A stretch of DNA of 5,271 nucleotides from Pseudomonadota bacterium (lineage in GTDB: Bacteria; Myxococcota_A; UBA796; SXON01), in assembly GCA_005776735.1 (NCBI GenBank), contig SXOM01000329.1, positions 1 to 5,271 of the forward strand, in the 5' to 3' direction. Under the pieces are notes generated by a model. The model saw only the letters and a list, made by a program, of their open reading frames with translations. It searched no databases and had not been told where the DNA came from. How positions within the stretch are numbered: position 1 is the first letter of the stretch; every line of letters begins with the position of its first letter. A program made the position numbers and the translations under genes. Shown here one piece after another: positions 1 through 5,271 of the stretch.

Positions 1-1088
1 CGAATCCCGACCACGTCGAGGCGCACCTCCCCGCCGTCGCGGCGGCCACCGAGGCGCTCGCCGCGGCCGCGCAGGCGCGCGTGGCGGCGCTCGAGGATGC
101 GTGGCGACCCCTCCGGAACGCCCTCGCGGGCTGGCTCCCCGCCGCGCGCGCGGCGGTCGCGGGCGAAGCCGCCGTGGCCTCGATCAAGGCCGCCGAGCTG
201 TGGCTCAAGGCCGCGGACGGCGCCCTGCAGGCCGAGCGGTTCGCCCCCATCGCGGCGCGGGCGCAGGCCACGTGGAGCGCGCTGCGCCAGGAGAGCAGTG
301 TCGACCTCACCGGCATCAGCCTGGCGGGGGCGGGGAACCGCCGGCACCTGGACCTGTCGCTGGCCGTCGATGGCGCCGAGGCCCCGCTCAGCGTGATGAG
401 CCAGGGCGAGATCAACGCCCTCGCGCTGAGCCTGTTCATCCCGCGCCTGGTCCACCAGGACAGCCCGTTCCACTTCCTGGTGGTCGACGACCCGGTGCAG
501 TCGATGGACCCGTTCAAGGTCGACGGGCTCGCCCAGGTACTCCACGACGCGGCGCAGACCCGCCAAGTCATCGTGTTCACCCACGACACCCGGCTCCCGG
601 AGGCGGTGCGGCGCATGCAGCTCCCGGCCACGGTCCTCGCGGTCGGCCGGCGGGCGCGTTCGGCGGTGGACGTACGCGTGGAGCGGGCGCCCGAGTGGCA
701 GGCGCTCGACGACGCGTGGGCGGTGGCCTGCTCGGGGGAGCAGGTCGGCCCGGCCGGGCTCCAGAGGGTGGTGCCCGGCCTGTGTCGCGAGGCGGTGGAG
801 GTCACGCTGCGCGCGTCGGTACGCCGGCAGCTCCTCGGCCGCGGCGATCGGTTGGAGGACGTCGAGGCGCGCCTGTCCGGGATCAAGCTGCAGACCCTGG
901 CCGCCTTGGCGATCTACGGCGACGAGAAGCGGGGGGGCGACGTCTATGCCTGGCTCGGGCAGAAGGGCCACGGGCTGGTCGAGACTTTCCAGGAGCTCAA
1001 GGAAGGCGTTCACACGGGCGCGGCCGACAAGGGCCTGGTGGAGCGGTCGCGGGTGCTCGTCCGGCGCTTCGCCGAGGTACTGAAGTGA
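1..1088 (+). CDS. SMC/ABC-type (AAA) ATPase, C-terminal part, 5' truncated by window
   Basis: The reading frame is open to the left edge (first full codon at 3) and ends at TGA 1086-1088, giving 361 visible residues. A GTG at 81 is internal: coding-like, Ala-rich helical sequence continues upstream of it. Order of elements: a helical, probably coiled-coil end (visible residues 1-95); beta-strands with an ABC-like signature MSQGE (SQGE at 399-410); Walker B and D-loop FLVVDDPVQSMD (474-509) with Asp in place of the usual catalytic Glu; and H-loop VIVFTHD (567-587, His at 582). These features place it in the RecN/Rad50/SMC-like, AAA_13-like superfamily. Walker A must lie upstream of the window. 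After about residue 230 comes a helical tail with an EGVHTG motif near 1003-1020. Such ATPases act on DNA ends, loops or toxins; the N-terminal domain that would decide the role is missing. It overlaps the next gene by stop/start, so the two are probably partners. I recall close matches in actinobacterial genomes, but no search was possible. Confidence 0.9.
   Translation, partial: NPDHVEAHLPAVAAATEALAAAAQARVAALEDAWRPLRNALAGWLPAARAAVAGEAAVASIKAAELWLKAADGALQAERFAPIAARAQATWSALRQESSVDLTGISLAGAGNRRHLDLSLAVDGAEAPLSVMSQGEINALALSLFIPRLVHQDSPFHFLVVDDPVQSMDPFKVDGLAQVLHDAAQTRQVIVFTHDTRLPEAVRRMQLPATVLAVGRRARSAVDVRVERAPEWQALDDAWAVACSGEQVGPAGLQRVVPGLCREAVEVTLRASVRRQLLGRGDRLEDVEARLSGIKLQTLAALAIYGDEKRGGDVYAWLGQKGHGLVETFQELKEGVHTGAADKGLVERSRVLVRRFAEVLK
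1074..1077 (+). promoter_or_regulatory. Ribosome binding site supporting the GTG 1085 start
   Basis: GAGG lies inside the end of the ATPase gene, 7 bases before GTG 1085. It decides the start of the small downstream protein and suggests that ribosomes finishing the ATPase reinitiate there. Confidence 0.55.
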
Positions 1089-1432
1089 CCGCGACCGAGC
1101 TGGTTGCCGCGGCCCGACGGGTCCTGGTCGCGGACGAACCGGCCACCCGCGGCCTATGGTCCCGCATCGCCGCCCACCTCGCGCGCCAGGCGCTCGAGAC
1201 CGCGGTCGCGGAGTATTGGGACCACCGATCGCCGGGCCTGTCGTCGGCCAACATGCGCACCCAACTCATCTGCCTGCGAGGGTGGCGGGGGGACACTGCA
1301 GTGTGTCGGCGGCTCGCGTTCGTTTGGTCGGCGCTGAGCGAGGCCACGCACGGGCGCGGCGGCCAACCTGGCCGCGCCGACCTGGAGTCGTGGCTCGAAG
1401 CGGTGGAAGCGTTCCACGTCGGCTCACGCTGA
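1085..1432 (+). CDS. Small helical protein, ATPase partner (HEPN-like, tentative)
   Basis: This 115-residue protein starts at GTG 1085-1087, overlapping the ATPase stop TGA (1086-1088); GAGG at 1074-1077 lies 7 bases upstream and suits translational coupling. The longer open frame upstream of the GTG is Arg/Pro/Gly-rich noise antisense in style to the ATPase frame, so this start is preferred. Predicted helices cover residues 3-16, 24-46, 53-65, 70-88 and 98-110. Recognisable patches are ARQALE (33-38), a conserved-looking Trp at 45, LSEATHG (84-90) and a closing ESWLEAV segment. There is no signal peptide or membrane span, so it should be cytoplasmic. The all-helical make-up, the His after a helix, and the ATPase partner recall HEPN-type proteins, but the canonical R-X4-6-H nuclease motif is not evident. 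From memory, similar small proteins accompany this ATPase type in actinobacteria. A regulatory or binding partner without catalysis is equally possible. Confidence 0.82.
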   Translation: MTATELVAAARRVLVADEPATRGLWSRIAAHLARQALETAVAEYWDHRSPGLSSANMRTQLICLRGWRGDTAVCRRLAFVWSALSEATHGRGGQPGRADLESWLEAVEAFHVGSR

Positions 1433-1470
1433 CGCCCCGCTGCGCCCGTCGCCCCCCGCGCGCGGCGCCG

Positions 1471-1486
1471 GGCGGCCCCGGCCGCC
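1471..1486 (+). terminator. GC hairpin after the ATPase operon, possible terminator
   Basis: GGCGGC (1471-1476) and GCCGCC (1481-1486) form a perfect 6-bp stem with a CCCG loop, 38 bases after the stop at 1432. There is no following T tract, so it is not a classical intrinsic terminator. In DNA this GC-rich, such stems arise easily by chance. The surrounding 1433-1518 segment shows no other recognisable element. Confidence 0.25.
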
Positions 1487-1518
1487 GTCCAGCCGGTCGC
1501 GCGGCGCCGCCCGCTCGG

Positions 1519-1548
1519 TTGCCACTCGGGGTAAAACTGGGCTATCGT
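1519..1548 (+). promoter_or_regulatory. Probable sigma-70-type promoter for the Thr-Asp-repeat lipoprotein
   Basis: TTGCCA (1519-1524, 5 of 6 matches to TTGACA) and TATCGT (1543-1548, 4 of 6 to TATAAT) are 18 bases apart, in the most A/T-containing stretch of an otherwise GC-only spacer. Transcription would begin near 1555, giving a leader of about 15 bases before ATG 1570. This fits the lack of any clear Shine-Dalgarno sequence there. It indicates that the lipoprotein is transcribed independently of the ATPase pair. Confidence 0.5.
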
Positions 1549-1569
1549 GCGCGTCCACCCGGACCACTG

Positions 1570-2145
1570 ATGCTGCGTTCCTCCCTGCTCCTGCTCTTCG
1601 GCTGTGCTTCGGCGACCGACACCGACATGGACACCGACACCGATACCGACACCGATACCGACACCGATACCGACACCGATACCGACACCGACACCGATAC
1701 CGACACCGACATCCAGTCGGCGTGTGTCGACACGCTCTCCGACAACACGGCGTGCCTGGACTTCGACGGCACCGCGACGCCGATCGCCATGGGTGCGGCG
1801 TACCTGGGGGCGGGCTCGGCCGACGGGTTGATCGTGCTGTACTTCTCGAACACCGGGACGCCGAGCGACCCGTCGTTGAGCCTGTACCTCGCCGAGAGTG
1901 CGACCGCGGGGACGCTGAACTGTGACGTCGAGCCGACCTACATCGCGATTACCACGCCCGCGGGCTCGACCTACAACGCGACCGCCGACGTCGCCGGGTA
2001 CGGCGCCTGGTGCGACCTGGAGCTCACCGCGGCGGGGGCGACGGTGGGGAGCCCGGTGGAGGGTACGTTCACTGCGGAGATGTACAGCTTCACCAACGGC
2101 CTCATGACCGTGAGCGGCACGTTCAAGACCTCGGTGATGTGGTAG
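1570..2145 (+). CDS. Secreted lipoprotein with Thr-Asp dipeptide repeat
   Basis: This 191-residue protein starts at ATG 1570, chosen because it places a short hydrophobic signal (residues 2-11) directly before a lipobox LFGC with Cys12 as the lipidated residue. Residues 16-47 are 16 X-Asp dipeptides (15 TD, one MD at 20-21), an acidic, extended spacer that would hold the rest away from the membrane. Residues 48-191 look like a compact beta-rich domain with many Gly, Thr and Ser, four cysteines (52, 62, 118, 148; two disulfides are possible) and a closing strand pair around EGTFTAEMYSF and VSGTFK. No Asp follows the lipid Cys, so outer-membrane or surface location is more likely than inner-membrane retention by the E. 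coli rule, though that rule may not hold here. Function is unknown; I do not recognise the C-terminal domain. TD-rich lipoprotein spacers are familiar in Myxococcota. It is convergent with the next gene, 18 bases between stops. Confidence 0.88.
   Translation: MLRSSLLLLFGCASATDTDMDTDTDTDTDTDTDTDTDTDTDTDTDTDIQSACVDTLSDNTACLDFDGTATPIAMGAAYLGAGSADGLIVLYFSNTGTPSDPSLSLYLAESATAGTLNCDVEPTYIAITTPAGSTYNATADVAGYGAWCDLELTAAGATVGSPVEGTFTAEMYSFTNGLMTVSGTFKTSVMW
1615..1710 (+). repeat. In-frame hexanucleotide repeat (ACCGAY) coding Thr-Asp, with 12-bp higher-order period
   Basis: This stretch consists of 16 six-base units, all ACCGAC or ACCGAT except one ATGGAC at 1627-1632. From 1633 to 1680 the 12-base unit ACCGACACCGAT repeats four times exactly; the remaining 30 bases follow the pattern C, C, T, C, C at the last codon base. 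Because the unit is a multiple of three, gain or loss of units keeps the frame. The same repeat explains spurious open frames coding Pro-Thr/Pro-Ile and, on the other strand, Ser-Val. Confidence 0.97.
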
Positions 2146-2163
2146 GCGTCACTCGGCGAACGA

Positions 2164-3003
2164 TCAGTCCACCCACTCGAGCTTCCGCAGGGCGTACCCG
2201 TTGTCTTCGGCGAAGACCAGGTCGTTGCCATCGAACGCGAGGCCGAGCGGACGGACCGGCTCTTCGGACTCGCGGTAGTCCCAACTGTACGCGCCGCGCA
2301 CGTCGCCGTCTTCGACCTTCAACAACCACCGGTGGTCGTCGTCGACCTCGGGTTGCACGCTGAGCCACACCTCGCCGTCGTCGACCGCGACGCCGATCGC
2401 TTCGGTCTCCGGGTCCAGCCACGTCTGGATGTCGTCGGGCAGGCCGGTGTCGTCGACCACCCGGCCGGTGTCGGGGTCGACCTGCACAAGCCGCCAGTCG
2501 GCGTCGACCCCCCACAACGACTGGTCCCCCGCGCCGAGGCCGATGAAGTCGCCGTCGTAGACCTCCTCCTCCGACTCCAGGTCGTAGAGGGTGCCGTAGC
2601 GGAGCACGTAGACGGTGGACCCGATCGCGGCGAGCCCGGCGACCTCGTCGGCATCGAACGTCTCTTCGACGTTCCCTTCTTCGTCCACACAATACACGCC
2701 GTCCAACGACGAACGGTCGGAGCGGGCGATGCAGGCACCCCGGGGGGTCCGGGCGAACCACACGTCGTCGGAGACCTCGGGCGGCACCCGCACCCACTCG
2801 GTGATCGACGCCTCCCGACCCGCTTCGGGGAGCTCGTCACGCCAGTCCCACGCGCTCGGCTCGTCGTCGTCGTCGGGGTCGTCCGGGTCGCCGTCGCCCT
2901 CGGGGGTTTCGTCCGGGTCGCCCCAGGTCCACTGGAGCGATTCCCCCATCGGCGGGGCTTCGCACGCCGCCAGCAGGAGCACCAGCCAGGGGAGGGGGCG
3001 CAT
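2164..3003 (-). CDS. Lipoprotein with acidic linker and propeller-like repeats
   Basis: This 279-residue protein starts at ATG 3003, supported by GGAGG 9 bases upstream and by an immediate lipoprotein signal: Arg2, hydrophobic residues 6-13 and lipobox LAAC with Cys14. Residues 28-49 form an acidic linker (13 of 22 are Asp or Glu, including four Asp in a row). Residues 80-279 are beta-rich and contain at least four copies of a pattern like hydrophobic-G-L/V-A, D/G, V/L-W/Y, then L-x-K/Q-V-D/E, starting near 122, 154, 203 and 253. This is the style of NHL, PQQ or SMP-30-like beta-propellers that bind ligands or proteins, but no single family can be named. Cys91 and Cys105 could form a disulfide. 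The protein is strongly acidic overall. Its start lies 2 bases after the stop of the barrel lipoprotein gene, so the two are almost certainly co-transcribed and may form one envelope complex. No catalytic motif is seen. Confidence 0.9.
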   Translation of the reverse strand: MRPLPWLVLLLAACEAPPMGESLQWTWGDPDETPEGDGDPDDPDDDDEPSAWDWRDELPEAGREASITEWVRVPPEVSDDVWFARTPRGACIARSDRSSLDGVYCVDEEGNVEETFDADEVAGLAAIGSTVYVLRYGTLYDLESEEEVYDGDFIGLGAGDQSLWGVDADWRLVQVDPDTGRVVDDTGLPDDIQTWLDPETEAIGVAVDDGEVWLSVQPEVDDDHRWLLKVEDGDVRGAYSWDYRESEEPVRPLGLAFDGNDLVFAEDNGYALRKLEWVD

Positions 3004-3005
3004 CT

Positions 3006-4994
3006 TCAGTCGCCTCCGAAGAGGCGCAGGTTGGCGGTGACCAGCACCGAGGCGTCGAGCACGTCGCCCGGCAGCGGGGTCAGCGTGCCGCGGGCGTCGA
3101 GGAGCAGCCACGACGGCGCCGCGACCACGACCACGCCGGCCCGGAACTCGGGGGCCCATCCGCCCACGCGCGCCCCCGCGACGGCGGGCGCTTCGTCGCC
3201 GAACTCGGCGGACACCACCACCTCCTGCCACGCTCCGGCCGCGCCCACGTAGGGGCTGATGACCTTGCTGAACGGCGCCACGGGCAACAGGTCGGCGCCG
3301 AGGGTCACCCGCCGGACGATGAGCTTCTCGGCCCCCGACGCGCTGAGGGCCTCGCCGTCGACGGCCACGACCAGCTCGCCGTCGTGGACCCCGTCGGGAG
3401 TCCAGGACTCGTGGTACCCGACCACCGCGCGGCCGGGGATGAAGTTGGCGTAGGCCTCGACCGCGATGCCGTCCTGGTCGGGGAACCCGCCGAGCTCGGT
3501 CGCCCACCCCGCCGGTTGCAGGTCGTTGTGGACCCACCCGATGCCGGCGCCCACGCCGTTCCACGCGTCCTGGTGGCGGGAGCTCGGGTCGAACAGGTCC
3601 TCTGCGGCGAACTCGATGTCCATGCCCACGTCGGCGGCGGCGCCGCGCGCACGGTCGGCGGCGGTCATCTCCCCCTTGACCTCGTCGGCGCCCGCGGTGG
3701 CCAGGCGCCGCGCGCGGCTGGACTGGGGGCGCGACAACGACGCACGAAGCGCACCGAGCGCGTCGGTGAGGCGATCTTCGGCGCGCTCCACCGCTTCGTA
3801 GCTCGGTGCCGCCTTGGCCCGGGCCGCCGCGAGGTCGCTCCGCAGGCGGGGCAGGCTCGCCTCGAGCCGGGGCACCGCCGCAGCGCTCGTTTCGCAGGAC
3901 GCCAGCGCCGTCCCCGGGGCGCTGCGGACGGCGGCGACGTCGTCCTGCCACGCGTCGTAGGCGTCGATGCACACGTCCTGGACCTCTTCGTAGCAGGCCA
4001 CCCCCTCGGCGAGCTTGCGCGCGGTGGTGACCGACTTGCCGCCGTACCCGAGGAGCTGCCAGAACCAGTGGTCGGACTCGACCGCGGCGGTCGCGAGCTG
4101 GTCGGCGACGGTCCACAGGAGGTCCTCGGCGGCGTCGTCCCAGGCGTACGATTGACCGCGCGCCCGGGCGGCGGCCGCGCCCGCGACCGGGGTGACGGCG
4201 AGCTCGAGGAAGGTGGACTCGCCGCGGGTCAGCGACCGGCCGGCGCCGGACTCGACCGCGGACTCGACGGCGCTCGGCGTCAGCTCGGCGCCGAGGTGGG
4301 TCGCAAAACAGATGCCCGCGGCCCACTCCTTGGCCTGGGTGGGCTCGCAGGCCGCCCACGGACGGGTCGGCACCGCGCCGGTGGCGGGCAGGACGCAGCG
4401 CCCGCCCCGCCACGCCGGGCTGCTTCGGAGCGCCGAACGTTCGTCGGCCAGCGTACGTTCGGCGCGCGCGAGGGTCGCGACGGGGGCGGCCACGTGGGTG
4501 TCGTAAGCGCGGCGGGCCGCCCGTTCGGCCTCGGTGAGCGCCCCTTGCGCCCGGATCACCGCCACCGCGTGGTCCCTGGCCTTGGCCCAGCTCTCGACGT
4601 CGCCACAGGTGGACTCGATCTTGGAGGCCGTCAGGGTCGCGGGGTCCTTGGCGAGCACCGCTTCGCACGCGGTCGCGCGGCGCCACGCGGCGTGATCGAC
4701 CACCCACGCTTCGCCGGCGGTGCCGTCGCCCGCGAGCGTGACGTCGGGACCACTCCGCTCCTGGTCGATGTAGAAGCGGCCGCCCGCGGCCCCGGCCGCG
4801 TTCTTCCGCGGCAGGTCGAACGCGAGCTCGTCGCCGTCGGGGCGCGCGCGATCGACCACGTTCCCGGCCTGATCTCGCAACGCGTAGCTGTCGGATACGG
4901 CTCCGCGCAGCTCGGCGGTGAGCGTGTAGTCGCCCCCCCGCGTCGCCACGACGTGCGGGGCACAACCAGCCAGGAAGGCGACGAACTGCAGCAT
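3006..4994 (-). CDS. Large lipoprotein with helical cysteine region and C-terminal outer-membrane barrel-like domain
   Basis: With ATG 4994 the product is 662 residues. The start gives a short signal ending in lipobox LAGC (Cys11), with no Lys or Arg in its n-region. GTG 5012 would add six residues and a more usual signal length, but has no ribosome site and overlaps a possible -10 box. Residues 20-110 are beta-rich and unrecognised. Residues 125-195 and 283-425 are long Ala/Glu/Arg helices, likely coiled coils, separated by a Pro/Gly/Cys segment. Eight cysteines besides the lipid Cys all lie in the central region and none in the last 200 residues. From about 455 to 662 the sequence alternates polar and hydrophobic residues with frequent Gly and aromatic positions (GVGAGIGWVHNDL, ISPYVGAAGAW, VLVTANLRLF), like an outer-membrane beta-barrel of about eight or more strands. 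The last residue is Asp rather than the usual Phe, and the barrel call is by eye. Role unknown; an outer-membrane anchored structural or transport-accessory protein is plausible. Confidence 0.88.
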   Translation of the reverse strand: MLQFVAFLAGCAPHVVATRGGDYTLTAELRGAVSDSYALRDQAGNVVDRARPDGDELAFDLPRKNAAGAAGGRFYIDQERSGPDVTLAGDGTAGEAWVVDHAAWRRATACEAVLAKDPATLTASKIESTCGDVESWAKARDHAVAVIRAQGALTEAERAARRAYDTHVAAPVATLARAERTLADERSALRSSPAWRGGRCVLPATGAVPTRPWAACEPTQAKEWAAGICFATHLGAELTPSAVESAVESGAGRSLTRGESTFLELAVTPVAGAAAARARGQSYAWDDAAEDLLWTVADQLATAAVESDHWFWQLLGYGGKSVTTARKLAEGVACYEEVQDVCIDAYDAWQDDVAAVRSAPGTALASCETSAAAVPRLEASLPRLRSDLAAARAKAAPSYEAVERAEDRLTDALGALRASLSRPQSSRARRLATAGADEVKGEMTAADRARGAAADVGMDIEFAAEDLFDPSSRHQDAWNGVGAGIGWVHNDLQPAGWATELGGFPDQDGIAVEAYANFIPGRAVVGYHESWTPDGVHDGELVVAVDGEALSASGAEKLIVRRVTLGADLLPVAPFSKVISPYVGAAGAWQEVVVSAEFGDEAPAVAGARVGGWAPEFRAGVVVVAAPSWLLLDARGTLTPLPGDVLDASVLVTANLRLFGGD
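3013..3017 (-). promoter_or_regulatory. Strong Shine-Dalgarno for the propeller-like lipoprotein
   Basis: Read on the minus strand, GGAGG sits 9 bases before ATG 3003 and lies inside the last codons of the preceding gene, whose TGA is at 3008-3006. This fixes the start and supports coupled translation of the two lipoprotein genes. Confidence 0.75.
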
Positions 4995-5002
4995 GCCCGC
5001 CG

Positions 5003-5008
5003 AGGGTA
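5003..5008 (-). promoter_or_regulatory. Possible -10 box upstream of the barrel lipoprotein
   Basis: On the minus strand TACCCT (5008-5003) is preceded by TGG, giving an extended -10-like TGGTACCCT. Transcription from it would start close to ATG 4994, nearly leaderless. No matching -35 box is visible 16-18 bases further upstream, so support is weak. Confidence 0.25.
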
Positions 5009-5013
5009 CCACA

Positions 5014-5044
5014 GTTCGGGCGCCGCGCCGCGACCGTCCCGAAC
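5014..5044 (-). promoter_or_regulatory. Dyad GTTCGGG-N17-CCCGAAC in the gap between two minus-strand genes
   Basis: Perfect 7-base inverted arms at 5014-5020 and 5038-5044 are separated by 17 bases. The dyad lies between the stop of the upstream gene (5085) and the start of the barrel lipoprotein (4994), just upstream of the possible -10 box. It could be an operator or a large-loop terminator for the upstream gene; no T tract follows. The rest of the 90-base gap shows nothing recognisable. Confidence 0.3.
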
Positions 5045-5084
5045 GCGGGCCGAGGCGGGCGCGCGGCGCGCGTGGGGGCGGCGC

Positions 5085-5271
5085 CTACCCGTCCTCGACC
5101 GGGGCGTCGCCTTCGACGATGGGCGGCCCGAGCACCGCGCCGGGCCACACCGCCGCGGGCTCGCACGCACAGGTGGCGTCGGGCGCCCAGCAGGCGAGCC
5201 CGCCCTCGACCAGCACCACCGCGTCGTCGGCGCGGAGGGCGCCCGGGCACACCACGCCGTCGCCGTGCGCG
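5085..5271 (-). CDS. Unrecognised cysteine-containing protein, C-terminal end only
   Basis: On the minus strand a frame enters from the right edge and ends at TAG 5087-5085, with 61 full codons visible. Nearly all of these codons end in G or C, and the translated composition is protein-like (Val, Gly, Ala, Asp, Trp), unlike the Arg/Pro-rich products of the other frames here. Key residues are four cysteines, in the contexts VVCPG, LACWAP and TCACEP, and an acidic tail ending VEDG. The cysteines suggest an extracytoplasmic protein, in line with its neighbours, but the N-terminus and any signal are outside the window. It is 90 bases upstream of the barrel lipoprotein on the same strand and may belong to the same operon. 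The product is too short to assign to a family. Confidence 0.65.
   Translation of the reverse strand, partial: AHGDGVVCPGALRADDAVVLVEGGLACWAPDATCACEPAAVWPGAVLGPPIVEGDAPVEDG

Noticed and set aside
101..1084. Upstream extension of the small helical protein through the ATPase gene
   Set aside because: The extension is Arg/Pro/Gly-rich and in a shifted frame relative to clear ATPase motifs; GTG 1085 with GAGG is the better start.
1293..1304. Perfect 12-base palindrome ACACTGCAGTGT
   Set aside because: It lies inside a coding region, and about one perfect 12-base palindrome is expected by chance in a window of this size.
1156..1569. Upstream extension of the Thr-Asp lipoprotein
   Set aside because: It overlaps the small helical protein gene in another frame and would bury the lipobox signal; ATG 1570 gives a proper lipoprotein N-terminus.
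1615..1710. Tandem repeat as a possible CRISPR array
   Set aside because: Units are 6-12 bases with no spacers and encode an in-frame dipeptide repeat.
2146..2163. Possible bidirectional terminator between the convergent genes
   Set aside because: The 18-base gap shows no stem-loop and no T or A tract.
2861..2875. Five TCG trinucleotide units
   Set aside because: This simply encodes an Asp run in the acidic linker on the minus strand; it is short and adds nothing beyond that feature.
2332..3252. 306-codon open plus-strand frame opposite the lipoprotein genes
   Set aside because: It lies antisense to two well-supported genes, has no ribosome site or domain, and is explained by G/C-ending codons on the other strand.
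3009..5250. Very long open minus-strand frame running through the barrel lipoprotein region in a different frame and merging with the propeller-like lipoprotein
   Set aside because: Its product is Arg/Gly/Pro-rich low-complexity noise caused by high GC; the frame coding the barrel lipoprotein has a signal, helices and strands. Only the portion from 3003 down is real.

Overview
The window is very GC-rich (about 70% by eye), with almost every codon ending in G or C. Three of its proteins carry lipoprotein signals, and two of those have an Asp-rich spacer right after the lipid-anchored cysteine; one spacer is a long Thr-Asp repeat. This style is common in Myxococcota (former Deltaproteobacteria), so a myxobacterium-like Gram-negative host is the best inference. 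No rRNA, tRNA, CRISPR array, insertion sequence or phage gene is visible, and no gene-free stretch exceeds 137 bases.

Left block (1-1432, + strand): the C-terminal 361 residues of an SMC/ABC-type ATPase (signature motif, Walker B, D-loop and H-loop visible; Walker A lies off the left edge), followed with a stop/start overlap by a 115-residue helical protein. The overlap and the ribosome binding site inside the ATPase end argue for coupled translation and joint function. From memory, similar two-gene pairs occur in actinobacteria. A role in DNA surveillance or phage defence is plausible but unproven, because the start of the operon is outside the window.

Middle (1433-2145, + strand): a 137-bp spacer with a GC hairpin and a recognisable promoter, then a 191-residue lipoprotein whose mature N-terminus is 16 X-Asp dipeptides (15 TD, 1 MD) encoded by a tandem DNA repeat.

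Right block (2164-5271, - strand, read right to left): the C-terminal 61 residues of an unrecognised cysteine-containing protein; a 90-bp gap with a dyad and a possible -10 box; a 662-residue lipoprotein with a long helical cysteine-bearing region and a C-terminal part that looks like an outer-membrane beta-barrel; and, 2 bases on, a 279-residue lipoprotein with an acidic linker and a repeated, propeller-like domain. The last two are probably one operon and probably act together at the cell envelope. The two blocks converge at 2145/2164 with only 18 bases between stop codons.

The most interesting items are the ATPase/small-protein pair, the lipoprotein-plus-barrel architecture, and the codon pattern of the Thr-Asp repeat. 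Nothing here proves a new system; the window holds only the tail of the most promising one.
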